The notes under the pieces are model-generated. The model saw only the letters and a list, made by a program, of their open reading frames with translations, ran no database searches and was not told the DNA's origin. A stretch of 64,000 bases of DNA from Solirubrobacter taibaiensis (lineage in GTDB: Bacteria; Actinomycetota; Thermoleophilia; Solirubrobacterales; Solirubrobacteraceae): contig JAPDDQ010000026.1 in NCBI GenBank assembly GCA_027587225.1, positions 1 through 64,000 on the forward strand. Direction: 5' to 3'. Both the position numbers and the translations under genes were made by a program. Position 1 is the first letter of the stretch. Each line of letters starts with the position of its first letter. This document shows, piece by piece, positions 31,957-40,763 of the stretch.

Positions 31957-32975
31957 TGCGCGCCATGGAGCACTGGGATCGCGTCCCGATCGAGGCGCAG
32001 AGCGTCGGCGCCCCGCTGTCGCGCGCGGCGGTGTTTCTCGTGCTGGAGGTGGTCGACGACGCCGCGATCCGCGACGTGCTCGGCGCGGTCGGAGACCTGG
32101 TGAAGAACGTCGGGTTCCGCGACCTCAACGGGCGGCTCTCCTGCGTGGTGGGGATCGGGTCCGCGCTCTGGGACCGCCTCACGACCGGACCGAAGCCGAA
32201 GGAGCTGCACCCGTTCACGGCCGTCCACGGACCGGTGCACACGGCGCCGTCCACCCCTGGCGACCTGCTATTCCACATCCGCGCGGAGCGCGAGGACATG
32301 ACGTTCGAGCTCGAGCGGCAGCTCCTCGACGTGATCGGCGACGCCGCGCGGGTGATCGACGAGACGGTCGGCTTCCGCTACTTCGACGCGCGCGACCTGC
32401 TCGGCTTCGTCGACGGGACCGCCAACCCGACCGGGGCGGAGCTGCCCGAGGCGGCGCTGATCGGCGACGAGGATCCGGCGTTCGCCGGCGGCAGTTACGT
32501 CGTCGTCCAGAAGTACCTGCACGACATGGCGGGCTGGGCCAAGCTTACGGCCGAGCAGCAGGAGGCGATCATCGGCCGCACCAAGCTCGACAACATCGAG
32601 CTCGACGACGATGACGCGCCCCGCAAGTCGCACAAGACGCTGGCGACCATCGAGACGCCCGACGGCGCCGAGCTGGCGATCCTGCGCGACAACATGCCGT
32701 TCGGCCGCCCCGGCGCGGGCGAGTTCGGCACCTATTTCATCGGCTACGCGGGCCGGTTGTGGGTGATCGAGCAGATGCTCCAGCGCATGTTCGTCGGCGA
32801 GCCGGCCGGAGCCTACGACCGGCTGCTGGACTTCTCGACGGCCGTCACCGGCACAACGTTCTTCGTACCGACCGCCGCCATGCTGGAGACCCTCGCCGAG
32901 CCGCCCGCGGCGCCGACGCGCGCTACCGCCGAGGGGCGCGACACGTCGTTGGGCATCGGCTCGCTGCGGCCGTGA
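31953..32975 (+). CDS. Dye-decolourising (DyP-type) heme peroxidase
   Basis: A 340-aa DyP peroxidase. The signature GFVDGTANPTG supplies the distal Asp, and the heme-binding His is likely in the GDLLFHIRAER region or later. The distal Arg is in GEFGTYFIGYAG. It reduces hydrogen peroxide while oxidising organic substrates and can also decolourise dyes or attack lignin-like compounds. There is no Tat signal, so it is cytosolic unless loaded into an encapsulin, and no encapsulin gene is near. Starts ATGATG at 31953 overlap the previous stop; an ATG four codons in is also possible. Confidence 0.9.
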   Translation: MMRAMEHWDRVPIEAQSVGAPLSRAAVFLVLEVVDDAAIRDVLGAVGDLVKNVGFRDLNGRLSCVVGIGSALWDRLTTGPKPKELHPFTAVHGPVHTAPSTPGDLLFHIRAEREDMTFELERQLLDVIGDAARVIDETVGFRYFDARDLLGFVDGTANPTGAELPEAALIGDEDPAFAGGSYVVVQKYLHDMAGWAKLTAEQQEAIIGRTKLDNIELDDDDAPRKSHKTLATIETPDGAELAILRDNMPFGRPGAGEFGTYFIGYAGRLWVIEQMLQRMFVGEPAGAYDRLLDFSTAVTGTTFFVPTAAMLETLAEPPAAPTRATAEGRDTSLGIGSLRP

Positions 32976-33481
32976 CCGACGTCGTCATCTGGCGTCTCCA
33001 CGACGGCGCTGCCCTCGACGTGTTGGCAGAGCCGTACCGGCACCTTCACGAGGCCCAGACCGCTGTCGCACCACAACTCGCGCACATGCCGGAGCGGACC
33101 GCCGAGGCATCCTGGGAGCGCCGCCGCGCGGCGTACGAGCAATGGCTCGCGGCTCCCGACGCCTTCGTCGCGCTGGCGCAGCGCGACGTCGAGATCATCG
33201 GCTTCGCCGTGGTCACCTTCGCGGGCGCCTACCACGGGTGGGAGTCCGGCTCGCGCGTGGGTGAGCTCAAGGACCTGGCGGTGGCACCGGACGAGCGTGG
33301 CCGCGGGATCGGCTCCACGCTGCTTGACGCGGTGGAAGACGAGCTGGCGCGCCTCGGCGTCGCCGAGTACCGCGTGAACGTGATCGCGCCCAATGAGGAC
33401 GCGGCCCGACTCTACCAACGCCGCGGGATGACGCGGGTCACGAGTGTGTTTCTAGCCCGGGTGGCCAACCGCCGCGATTGA
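32972..33481 (+). CDS. GNAT-family N-acetyltransferase
   Basis: A 169-aa GNAT protein. Motif A, which binds acetyl-CoA, reads LKDLAVAPDERGRGIGSTLL, and the C-terminal NVIAPNEDAARLYQRRGM is motif B. The N-terminal half should bind the acceptor, which cannot be predicted. The GTG at 32972 overlaps the DyP stop, so the two are coupled. Acetylation of an amine on a protein, antibiotic or metabolite is the general activity. Confidence 0.85.
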   Translation: MTDVVIWRLHDGAALDVLAEPYRHLHEAQTAVAPQLAHMPERTAEASWERRRAAYEQWLAAPDAFVALAQRDVEIIGFAVVTFAGAYHGWESGSRVGELKDLAVAPDERGRGIGSTLLDAVEDELARLGVAEYRVNVIAPNEDAARLYQRRGMTRVTSVFLARVANRRD

Positions 33482-33485
33482 CGAC

Positions 33486-33515
33486 TTGCTCGGCACGCCC
33501 TCGCCGCTTTATGGT
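33486..33515 (+). promoter_or_regulatory. Promoter for the flavoprotein-STAND gene pair
   Basis: TTGCTC (33486-33491), 18 bases, then TATGGT (33510-33515). The GTG of a 19-codon ORF follows 6 bases later at 33522, so transcription probably starts on that codon and the message is leaderless. This is the clearest promoter before the large genes. Confidence 0.5.
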
Positions 33516-33521
33516 TGCCGC

Positions 33522-33581
33522 GTGCTCAACTTCGACCCACTGAACCGCGTCCGTCGGCGCAGAGCACCCCTCCCAGCGTGA
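33522..33581 (+). CDS. 19-aa leader ORF coupled to the flavoprotein gene
   Basis: GTG at 33522, 19 codons (MLNFDPLNRVRRRRAPLPA), stop TGA at 33579-33581 overlapping the GTG start of the flavoprotein (GTGA). The product is short and very basic. With the TATGGT box just upstream it would be the first cistron of a leaderless message, so ribosomes would load here and re-start on the large gene, which has no good ribosome binding site of its own. It may serve coupling or attenuation rather than make a working peptide. Confidence 0.45.
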   Translation: MLNFDPLNRVRRRRAPLPA

Positions 33582-35956
33582 TCCGCGACTGGCCCGGCCT
33601 CACGCTCCGGCTCGCCGCTGCCCGTGACTGGGACGGGTCGCTGACGGAGAACGTCTTCGTGCTCGGCGGACCGCACGAGACGCGCGTCACCGTCGTTTCC
33701 CAGCAGGTGCGCGCCATCAACCTCGCGGTTGCCCTGCACCGCACAGGCCGGCTCGCGGGCAAGACCATCGGCGTCGTAGGCGCGGGCGCCGCGGGCGCGA
33801 CCTTCGCGGCTGCGGCCGGGCTGTTCGGGGCCGACGTCACTCTCTTCGACGAGCACGAGGAGCCCATCAGCACCCAGCGCTGGTCGTTCGATCGATATCT
33901 GCACCCCAACCTGTTCGACTGGCCGGTCGAGGGGTGGGACGAGCCGCGCGCCTGCCTCCCCGTCGTCGACTGGGAGGCAGGGCCGAGCGCCAAAGTTCGG
34001 TTGCACATGCTCGTCGACTTCGCGCTGGCGGCGTCGAAGGGCAGCGTGAAGTGGTGCTCGCAGCACTCAGTGAGCGAGGTCTGCCCGGACGGAGACACCG
34101 TGAAATTGAGCATCTGCGACTTGCGGAGCACGGTGGCACCCGACGTGCGGGCGGTGCGGGTGGCGGTTGAATCCTTCGATCTCGTGATCGTCGCGACGGG
34201 TTTTCTCCCTGAGCCGAAGGTCGAGTCGACCGCGGTGTCGGGCACGTACTGGCAGGACAGACGCCTCACGGACGTGATCGACTCTGCCGCGGACGACCAC
34301 ACGATCGTGGGCGACGGCGATGGAGCGCTCACGGAACTGCTGCGGCTCACGTTCGAGGGCTCTGCGACGCTCGAAGGTTTCCATCAGTCGTCGCTGATCA
34401 CGATCGCGGCGGCACTCTCTCAGATCGACGGTGTCGCCGCGGACGTGCTCGCCGTCGAGGCCGGAATCAGTGGCAAGCGTGGAGGCAGTACGTTGCAGAC
34501 GTACGCTGACGAACGGTTCAGCGCGGTCCGCGACATGCTCGCGAAACGACTGCGACCCGATCCGTATCGCGTCGAAGTCCGGACCGGGCGCGTCACCGCG
34601 ATGCGCAACTCGTTCGCGCTCAATCGTTTTCTCGCCGCGCAGCTGATCTCGCTCGCTGACGTCCGCTTCCGGCTCGGGCATCCGATCTCGAAGGACCGCG
34701 TCACCGCGCTCGCTCCGTCGAGCGTCATCTGGCGCGCCGGCTATCGGCACCGACAGCGCACGGTCCTCGTGGAGCCCGCGCTGTCCGTTCGCGATGCCGG
34801 CGATGCGCTTGCACGCGATCCGAGTCGCCAAGACGTCATCGGCACCGTCGACGATCTCATGGACGCTTCACGAGAACGGCGCTGGGGCGAAGACGCTGTC
34901 ACCCGCTTGTCCGAGCGCTCTGCGGGTTCTGCGCTCAAAGCGGCTGCGACGCTCGAGAAAGACGGTCTGGCGGCGTCGCGGGGGTTCGGATGGAAGTCGT
35001 CGGTGTGGCCCGCGTTTGTCGACGAGACGCCGAAGACGAAGCTCATCGAGAAGGTCCTGGACCTCGCCCGGATCGCATTCGCGATCGACAACGATTCTCC
35101 GCCGATGCTGTGGTCGAACTTCCACGTCACGCACGAGGAGGTCAGGCTCTCCCTCGATCTTGTCGCAGCCTCGGTGAGCCTGACCCCCACCGAGGTCGTC
35201 GATGCGTTACGGCGCCACTCGCAGCCCGGCATCGAGCTCAAACTGGTCCAGGTGGAGCGGGGGACAATGGAACTCGAACGCGTCTGGCTCCGCGTCGAAC
35301 TCGACCGTCTCATCGCTCACGATCTCCCCATCCTGGACTGGAACACGGTGTCCCTGCTCTTGGCCCCGGGTTTCGCGCAGGGCGACTCGTTCCACGGCGA
35401 TGGCGTCATCACGTTCGAATGGCACGCCCCGCCCACTACGGGCCACGAATCCTTGGACAAGCTGGTCCGTCGCATGCTGGCGGAACGCGCCGTCGTGATG
35501 GCGTTGCCCATCACCGACGCAGCGACGGAGGAAGTAGCCCGCGACGACACCCTCTTCGATGCCGCGTGTGCGGGACAAGCCGGGGCCGAGGAAGCCTTGC
35601 TGACCGTGGCGCATCGGCGTCTTGGTGGCGCCGACGCTTTCGAGTTTCGTTTGGGGCTCGTCGAACTGGCACGGCTGGCCGCGTCTCCCTCGCTGCTGGT
35701 CCACAAGTACTTGACGAGAGTCCTTCGGGCTGACGGCACAAACCACACCGATGCGCTGTTGAGCGCGGCGTTCGGGCCGCTGGCCCGCCGAGATCCGACA
35801 ACCGGGAAGCTTGAGCCGCTACTCCGCCACGATGCGCGACTGCGAGAGCACTTGCCAGAGGATCTCAATCTGCGGGCGAGTGGATCGGGCGCCGCGGGCG
35901 CACTCGATCTCTCGGCGTTCGCGGTGTACGTCGTCGACGCGAGTCAGGAGACCTGA
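33578..35956 (+). CDS. FAD/NAD(P)-binding protein paired with a STAND-type ATPase
   Basis: 792 aa from the GTG at 33578; a TTG at 33515 is possible. Residues 65-100 hold a Rossmann dinucleotide loop, GKTIGVVGAGAAGATFAAAA then GADVTLFDE, and LVIVATGFLPEP near 205 is the second nucleotide-binding motif of FAD/NAD(P)-type oxidoreductases. HPNLFDWPVEGWDE around 110 resembles a motif seen in a little-studied flavoprotein group. The second half, about 400 residues, is helical and unknown. The stop lies directly before the ATG of the STAND gene (no gap), so the pair is co-translated. A redox or NAD-binding effector or sensor role is inference. Confidence 0.75.
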   Translation: MIRDWPGLTLRLAAARDWDGSLTENVFVLGGPHETRVTVVSQQVRAINLAVALHRTGRLAGKTIGVVGAGAAGATFAAAAGLFGADVTLFDEHEEPISTQRWSFDRYLHPNLFDWPVEGWDEPRACLPVVDWEAGPSAKVRLHMLVDFALAASKGSVKWCSQHSVSEVCPDGDTVKLSICDLRSTVAPDVRAVRVAVESFDLVIVATGFLPEPKVESTAVSGTYWQDRRLTDVIDSAADDHTIVGDGDGALTELLRLTFEGSATLEGFHQSSLITIAAALSQIDGVAADVLAVEAGISGKRGGSTLQTYADERFSAVRDMLAKRLRPDPYRVEVRTGRVTAMRNSFALNRFLAAQLISLADVRFRLGHPISKDRVTALAPSSVIWRAGYRHRQRTVLVEPALSVRDAGDALARDPSRQDVIGTVDDLMDASRERRWGEDAVTRLSERSAGSALKAAATLEKDGLAASRGFGWKSSVWPAFVDETPKTKLIEKVLDLARIAFAIDNDSPPMLWSNFHVTHEEVRLSLDLVAASVSLTPTEVVDALRRHSQPGIELKLVQVERGTMELERVWLRVELDRLIAHDLPILDWNTVSLLLAPGFAQGDSFHGDGVITFEWHAPPTTGHESLDKLVRRMLAERAVVMALPITDAATEEVARDDTLFDAACAGQAGAEEALLTVAHRRLGGADAFEFRLGLVELARLAASPSLLVHKYLTRVLRADGTNHTDALLSAAFGPLARRDPTTGKLEPLLRHDARLREHLPEDLNLRASGSGAAGALDLSAFAVYVVDASQET

Positions 35957-38900
35957 ATGAACGCGCTGGGCATACCGAGTACCTGGCCCCTGTGGCGACG
36001 CAGGCGATTCGCGACGGACTCGCAGCGCATCGACGAGTTCGTTGCGCTGGCACGCTACGCGACAACGGATGCGTTGCGCGGGTTCAACGAGCCCGACAAC
36101 GTGGTGCCGGGCCTGGCGGTGCCCGAGATGCTGTCGAGGGTGTACCAGACGTTCGTTCGCAGTCGGTGGGTCTACGTCGAGGAGCCCAAGCGACCTGCGC
36201 CACTGGCGTCAGGCGCCACACAGCAGATTCGGGCGCCCCGGGACGTGGAGCGCTACCGCGCGGCAACGTGCCTGGACGCCAGCCTCTTGTTCGTGGCGCT
36301 CGCGCTGCGTGCCGGCGCTCGCCCGCTCGTCGTCATCGGTCGCAGCCACGCTTTCGTGATTGTCGGTGACCGCGTGACAGGGACACCATCGGGAACCACC
36401 GGCATCAGTTTCGCCGACGCGACGACGGTTGAGCTGACCACTGGGGGACAGGCGCTGGCGATCGACGTCGTACAAGCGCTGCGGTCCTTGACGCGAGAGG
36501 AACCTGAGGCGTTTGAACGAGCCGGGGAGGTCGGGGCGCGTCTTGTCGCGACTGCGGTCCGATCCGGCTCACCGCTGACGATGATCGATGTGGCGCGCGT
36601 CAACGAGACGCAAGAGTCGACGCCGCACATCCCCGATGCCGACCTCACGTTCATCCCGCGCAGCCTCCCCGCGGATGCTGGTGAGTTGCCTCTGTACAAG
36701 AACCAGTCACTCACCTGCTCGCGCCTGAGCGGGAAGCATGGGGTGCTCGTCATCCACGGCAGCTCGGGTAGCGGCAAGACGACCGCGGCGCTGCACCTTG
36801 CAGCTGCACGTGAGGCCGGGCCATCGCTCCTGCTGGACGCGTCATCGGGAGAAACCGTCGTCGCTTCCGCCGCGAACATCGCGGCACGTGAGCGAGGCAC
36901 CTCCGCGGATCGGCTCGAACCTCAAGAGCGTGACGGAGAGGCGGCCGCGCTGCTCGCACGCCTGCGCACGGCTCCTGGCCCTTGGTGCGTCGTCTTCGAC
37001 AACGCGGATGGTGATCCATCGAAGGTGCTCCCGCGCCTGCCACGCCCCGATGCGGCCAAGGGACAAGTAGTGATCGTGACGACCACGAACCCCTCGTGGT
37101 TGCGACTCAACCTCGTGGATGAGACCGAGTTGCTCTCGCCGATCGATGACGTCGATGTCGAGGCCGCGCTAGGTGAGCATCGCGAACTGAAACCGCTCGT
37201 CGAAGGTCGCGCGGTGACGTTGCGCGCCTTCCTACGGTACCTGCGCAAACACGACTCAGCAGACTTGCTGGGTCACGCCGACAACGACGCCGCGAGCGGT
37301 CTGCAGGGTCCCATCGCGCTCGTCCGTGCCGTCCTCGCACGACACTCCGACCTGCGTCCCGCGCTGCGTCGTTTGACACTCCTTCCGCCGGACTACCTCC
37401 CGGTCGACGACGACGTGGCCGACAGCGAGACGTTGCGGCGACTCGAGGCCCTTGGTCTCGTCGATTTCACGCCCCACACAGGCATTGCGCAGATGCATCG
37501 CCTGATCGGGAGCGCGGCGGAGCATGTCCTGGGTTCGGAGGACGAGGGCCGGGCTGCTGCTGACTTGGTGAGGCATCAGGGCAGCTTCAACGCGCTCTCC
37601 ATGGCAGCAGATCCAACCCTTCTCGCTCGCTACACGAAACTCATCCTCGAGGCCTTCAGTGGCCCGGCGGTTTCCGTCGAGGATGGCGAGGTCCTCCAAC
37701 AGGCGGCGAGCCTGATGGAGTTGCGTGGGCGTGTCGAGGATTCGTACAAGCTCGCGGGACCGGCAGTCGACGCCCTCTCCGCCGCGGAGGGAACCGAGCC
37801 GATCGCGCTTGCCGATGCGCTGCAGAGCCGCGCCCGTTGGACCAATCAACAGCGCGCTCGTGACGCGAACGCGCTCACAGAAGCGCGGGCGCAGATGGAA
37901 CTGGCGCAGCGGGTGGCGGCGCGCCACGGCGACGAGCGACGGGCGGCCAGGTCTCGTCGGCTCGACGGACTGCTTCGCCTGAAGCAGGGCTGGCTGAACA
38001 AGGACCGCGCTGCCGGAACACAGGAGATAGTGGACGCGCTGGCGGACCTCGAGCACGAAGCGAACCTCGCTGAGCTCCCGGGCAGTGGCGTCGACGCCGG
38101 GGAGGCACTGCGTGCTCGCTTCAATGTCGCCGGCCCTCGGGTCACGCTGGCCCAACGGTTCCCGACCGACGCCGCTGAACATCTCACTGAGGCGGACAGG
38201 ACCTACACCAGGGTGCGGGCTGGCCGCCAAGCGCTCTATCCCCAGACCCAGCACCCACATGTGGCTGCATGCATCAGCGGCCAAGCACTCGTGCGCTACA
38301 TGCAGGCCAACCTGGTGGCGGTGGCGTTCGACGCGCGACAGCAGTTGTTGCGCGAGGCGAGCGATCTGGAGCACGAGGCGCTCACGGACCGCTTCGACCT
38401 CGAAGGGCCGCTGGGCGGTGGAGACACAAGCAAATCGTCGCGGCTGCTGACGAAAATCGGCTACGCCCGGCATCGTCTGAATGACAGTGGCGTTGCGAGT
38501 CCCGTGCTCAGAGAAGCGGGCGACGAAGTCCTGCTTCCACGGATGACGGCGGCCACCACCGACCTGCACGCATTCGCGAAGCGCTGGTTCGGCTCGCCGC
38601 AACTCGCAGCCGTGCTGACTCTGTTTGACGCGGCTTCGCCCGCCGAGCTGGACAAGGTCCCCGGCGAACGGCTCGTCGACGTCCTCGAGACGCGCACGAT
38701 CCTCAGTGCCGCGCGGGCTCTCGGGCTCATGGACACGGAGCTACCGATTCGACGCGTGTTCGACGATCTCATCGTCATTGATGGTCCGTACGTCGAACAG
38801 GCAAAGGCGTTCGCCGACAAGCTGATCGCTGGCGGTGAGGTGTCGGCGCGCCGTGTGCTCTCGACGCTGGAATCGCTGGACGGTACGCACGTAGTGCTGG

Positions 38901-39073
38901 TCACCCCGCACATCGATCGCCTCAGACGGACTGCGGAAGCGCGACGGCTGACCGGTCGGGCCGTCGACGCCATCGGCTTCGAACCCAATCCTGGAAGCAC
39001 GACGTTCCGACCCTTGGACTACCTGCAGGAGCTGAGCGCGACGGCACGCGTCCTGCAGGACTGGCTGGACTAG
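35957..39073 (+). CDS. Transglutaminase-like domain fused to a STAND-type NTPase with repeats and C-terminal nucleotide-fold domain
   Basis: 1038 aa. Residues 20-140 contain RYRAATCLDASLLFVALALR and GRSHAFVIVG, the Cys and His of a transglutaminase-like peptidase fold. A P-loop follows at 268-275 (GSSGSGKT), with Walker B WCVVFDNADGD near 343 and VVIVTTTNPSW after it, then winged-helix-like and TPR-like helices to about residue 870. The last 110 residues (VVLVTPHIDRLRRTAEA, VDAIGFEPNPG, DYLQELSAT) match the end of the next protein. The NLR-like build suggests an immune sensor. Role inferred, domains seen. Confidence 0.8.
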   Translation: MNALGIPSTWPLWRRRRFATDSQRIDEFVALARYATTDALRGFNEPDNVVPGLAVPEMLSRVYQTFVRSRWVYVEEPKRPAPLASGATQQIRAPRDVERYRAATCLDASLLFVALALRAGARPLVVIGRSHAFVIVGDRVTGTPSGTTGISFADATTVELTTGGQALAIDVVQALRSLTREEPEAFERAGEVGARLVATAVRSGSPLTMIDVARVNETQESTPHIPDADLTFIPRSLPADAGELPLYKNQSLTCSRLSGKHGVLVIHGSSGSGKTTAALHLAAAREAGPSLLLDASSGETVVASAANIAARERGTSADRLEPQERDGEAAALLARLRTAPGPWCVVFDNADGDPSKVLPRLPRPDAAKGQVVIVTTTNPSWLRLNLVDETELLSPIDDVDVEAALGEHRELKPLVEGRAVTLRAFLRYLRKHDSADLLGHADNDAASGLQGPIALVRAVLARHSDLRPALRRLTLLPPDYLPVDDDVADSETLRRLEALGLVDFTPHTGIAQMHRLIGSAAEHVLGSEDEGRAAADLVRHQGSFNALSMAADPTLLARYTKLILEAFSGPAVSVEDGEVLQQAASLMELRGRVEDSYKLAGPAVDALSAAEGTEPIALADALQSRARWTNQQRARDANALTEARAQMELAQRVAARHGDERRAARSRRLDGLLRLKQGWLNKDRAAGTQEIVDALADLEHEANLAELPGSGVDAGEALRARFNVAGPRVTLAQRFPTDAAEHLTEADRTYTRVRAGRQALYPQTQHPHVAACISGQALVRYMQANLVAVAFDARQQLLREASDLEHEALTDRFDLEGPLGGGDTSKSSRLLTKIGYARHRLNDSGVASPVLREAGDEVLLPRMTAATTDLHAFAKRWFGSPQLAAVLTLFDAASPAELDKVPGERLVDVLETRTILSAARALGLMDTELPIRRVFDDLIVIDGPYVEQAKAFADKLIAGGEVSARRVLSTLESLDGTHVVLVTPHIDRLRRTAEARRLTGRAVDAIGFEPNPGSTTFRPLDYLQELSATARVLQDWLD

Positions 39074-39090
39074 CGCACGCGGTCGTCGTC

Positions 39091-39096
39091 TAGCAT
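39091..39096 (+). promoter_or_regulatory. -10-like box before the 313-aa gene
   Basis: TAGCAT, 8 bases before the ATG at 39105. This suggests the gene can be transcribed on its own, probably as a leaderless message, in addition to any read-through from the STAND gene 31 bases upstream. Confidence 0.4.
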
Positions 39097-39104
39097 CGCC
39101 GCCC

Positions 39105-40046
39105 ATGTCTGAGGTCGATCCGCGCACGCGCCCCTCCGAAGGTGATGCTCGGCCATGGATCGAGGCTTGGGCCGCTGCGCCGGAGCTGGCCGAGCTGGTG
39201 GTCGCGTTCGGGGGTGAGCGCGTCGAGGGACGTGATCTGCAGGCATGGCTCGAGTACCTGGAGGGGTTCTCGGCCCGGTGGGACTACCGGAAGGGCAAGG
39301 AACGCAACCTCGTTGCGGACCAGGAGTTCTCGCCGGAGCTCGAGGAGCAGGTGCTGGCCGCCGCCGACGCGTTGGGGTTGCGCGGGGTGACGGCGCCCGC
39401 CCATCGCGAGTACGAGCTGGTCGTGATCCTTGGTGGGTTGGTACGCGCGTGTCTGGCGCGACCGCGGCACGCGGCGGACCTGCTGGCGGACGGACGCGTG
39501 ACCGCGCACTCGGTGGTGGGGCTCGGTGGGCTGCGTGAGCTCGGCGGGAATGAGCACGAGCTCGTCGCGGAGCTGGTGGATGAGCCGGTGGACAATGAGT
39601 TCGGCGCGATGGACGCGGGCATCCGGGCGGCGTTCGGGCCTCTGGCCGCGGCGGAGCCGGAGCCGGCGGACCTGCTCGACGGAGCGGTCGCGGCGACGAG
39701 CTATCGCACCGCCGGCGGGCTGCCGGTCCATGTGGTGGCTGCGCCGCCGCTGGAAGGCCGAGCGCGTGCGAACACGCCGGACACGTTCGCGTGGCTCGCC
39801 TCGCGGCGGGGACTGGTGCTGCCCGGCGATCGGCTCCTGCTGGTGACGACGTCGATCTACGTCCCGTACCAGCATGCCGGGGCGTTGCGCATGCTGGCGG
39901 TGCCGCACGGGATCAAGGTCGACACGATCGGTGTGGAGCCGGGTTTCGTCGACCCGCGGCTCGAGCAGCCGTTCAAGCCCCACAGCTACCTGCAGGAGAT
40001 CCGCTCGACGATTCTCGGGCTGCGGCAGCTGCTGCTAGACGCGTAG
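39105..40046 (+). CDS. Unknown protein with YdcF-like C-terminal domain shared with the STAND protein
   Basis: 313 aa. The N-terminal part is helical (DLQAWLEYLEGFSARWDYRK, YELVVILGGLVRACLARPRH). From about residue 220 it reads RLLLVTTSIYVPYQHAGALR, IKVDTIGVEPGF and HSYLQEIRSTILGLRQLLL. This LVT-x2-I ... VD-x-IG-x-EP ... YLQE series recurs in the same order at the end of the upstream STAND protein and is like the DUF218/YdcF fold. The pair may therefore recognise the same ligand or each other. It ends in a 12-base overlap with the convergent pgeF gene. Function not known. Confidence 0.6.
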   Translation: MSEVDPRTRPSEGDARPWIEAWAAAPELAELVVAFGGERVEGRDLQAWLEYLEGFSARWDYRKGKERNLVADQEFSPELEEQVLAAADALGLRGVTAPAHREYELVVILGGLVRACLARPRHAADLLADGRVTAHSVVGLGGLRELGGNEHELVAELVDEPVDNEFGAMDAGIRAAFGPLAAAEPEPADLLDGAVAATSYRTAGGLPVHVVAAPPLEGRARANTPDTFAWLASRRGLVLPGDRLLLVTTSIYVPYQHAGALRMLAVPHGIKVDTIGVEPGFVDPRLEQPFKPHSYLQEIRSTILGLRQLLLDA

Positions 40047-40763
40047 GGTCGCGATCGTTGCGAAGCGCCCGGTGCCATCGGGCTCGGCTCGGTGCGAGAA
40101 GAAGTCCTCGAGGGAACGGGCGGTGGACACCCCGGCGATCTCGACGTTCGCCCGCGGTACGCCCGCGGTTTCGAGGTCGCGGACGTTCGCTTCCCAGAGA
40201 TCGAGCAGCGCCTTGCCCCCGCCACCGATGGGGCGCAGCACTGTCCGGTCGGACAGCTGGGCGGTCACGTCCGGGCCGACCTCGTAGTCCTCGGGGCCGA
40301 TCGAGGGCCCGATCGCGCACCGCAGCCGACTCGGGTCGACGCCGAACCGGTCGACCATGACGCGCACCGTCGTCGAGGCGATGCGCGCCATCGTGCCGAG
40401 CCGGCCGGCGTGGACCACGCCCAGCGCGCCACGCTCCAGGTCAGCCAACACAAGCGGAACGCAGTCGGCCATCAGCACGCACAGCGTCAGCCCTGCTCGG
40501 TCGGTGACGAGCGCGTCAGCACCCAGGTAGGACCCTGCGGCCGTGGCCACAGCGATCTCGCCGCCGTGCACCTGCTCGCACCACGCGCTGCGCTCGAGTG
40601 ACAGTCCGTAGGACGAGAACAGTGCTTGCCGGTTGCGGTCGACGCTGCGCTTGTCCGGGGTGACGTGGTAGGCCAGGTTGCCGCAGCTGCGGGTCGAGAC
40701 GAACGCGTCCGGCAGCGAGTCGAACCGCCACACGCGCCGCTCACCGCGCTCCTCAAGCCGCAC
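40035..40763 (-). CDS. pgeF: Laccase-domain protein, peptidoglycan editing factor (YfiH/PgeF)
   Basis: A 242-aa multicopper-type laccase-fold protein: SAWCEQVHGGEIAVA, CVLMADCVPLVLADLERGALGVVHAGRLG with the Cys/His zinc or copper site, RCAIGPSIGPEDYEVG and a closing FFSHRAEPDGTGRFATIATL. E. coli YfiH removes wrongly incorporated L-Ser from UDP-MurNAc precursors; family members also act on purine nucleosides. The gene starts on a GTG 11 bases inside the end of murD2, so it is coupled to cell-wall synthesis genes, which supports the editing role here. Confidence 0.85.
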   Translation of the reverse strand: MRLEERGERRVWRFDSLPDAFVSTRSCGNLAYHVTPDKRSVDRNRQALFSSYGLSLERSAWCEQVHGGEIAVATAAGSYLGADALVTDRAGLTLCVLMADCVPLVLADLERGALGVVHAGRLGTMARIASTTVRVMVDRFGVDPSRLRCAIGPSIGPEDYEVGPDVTAQLSDRTVLRPIGGGGKALLDLWEANVRDLETAGVPRANVEIAGVSTARSLEDFFSHRAEPDGTGRFATIATLRV

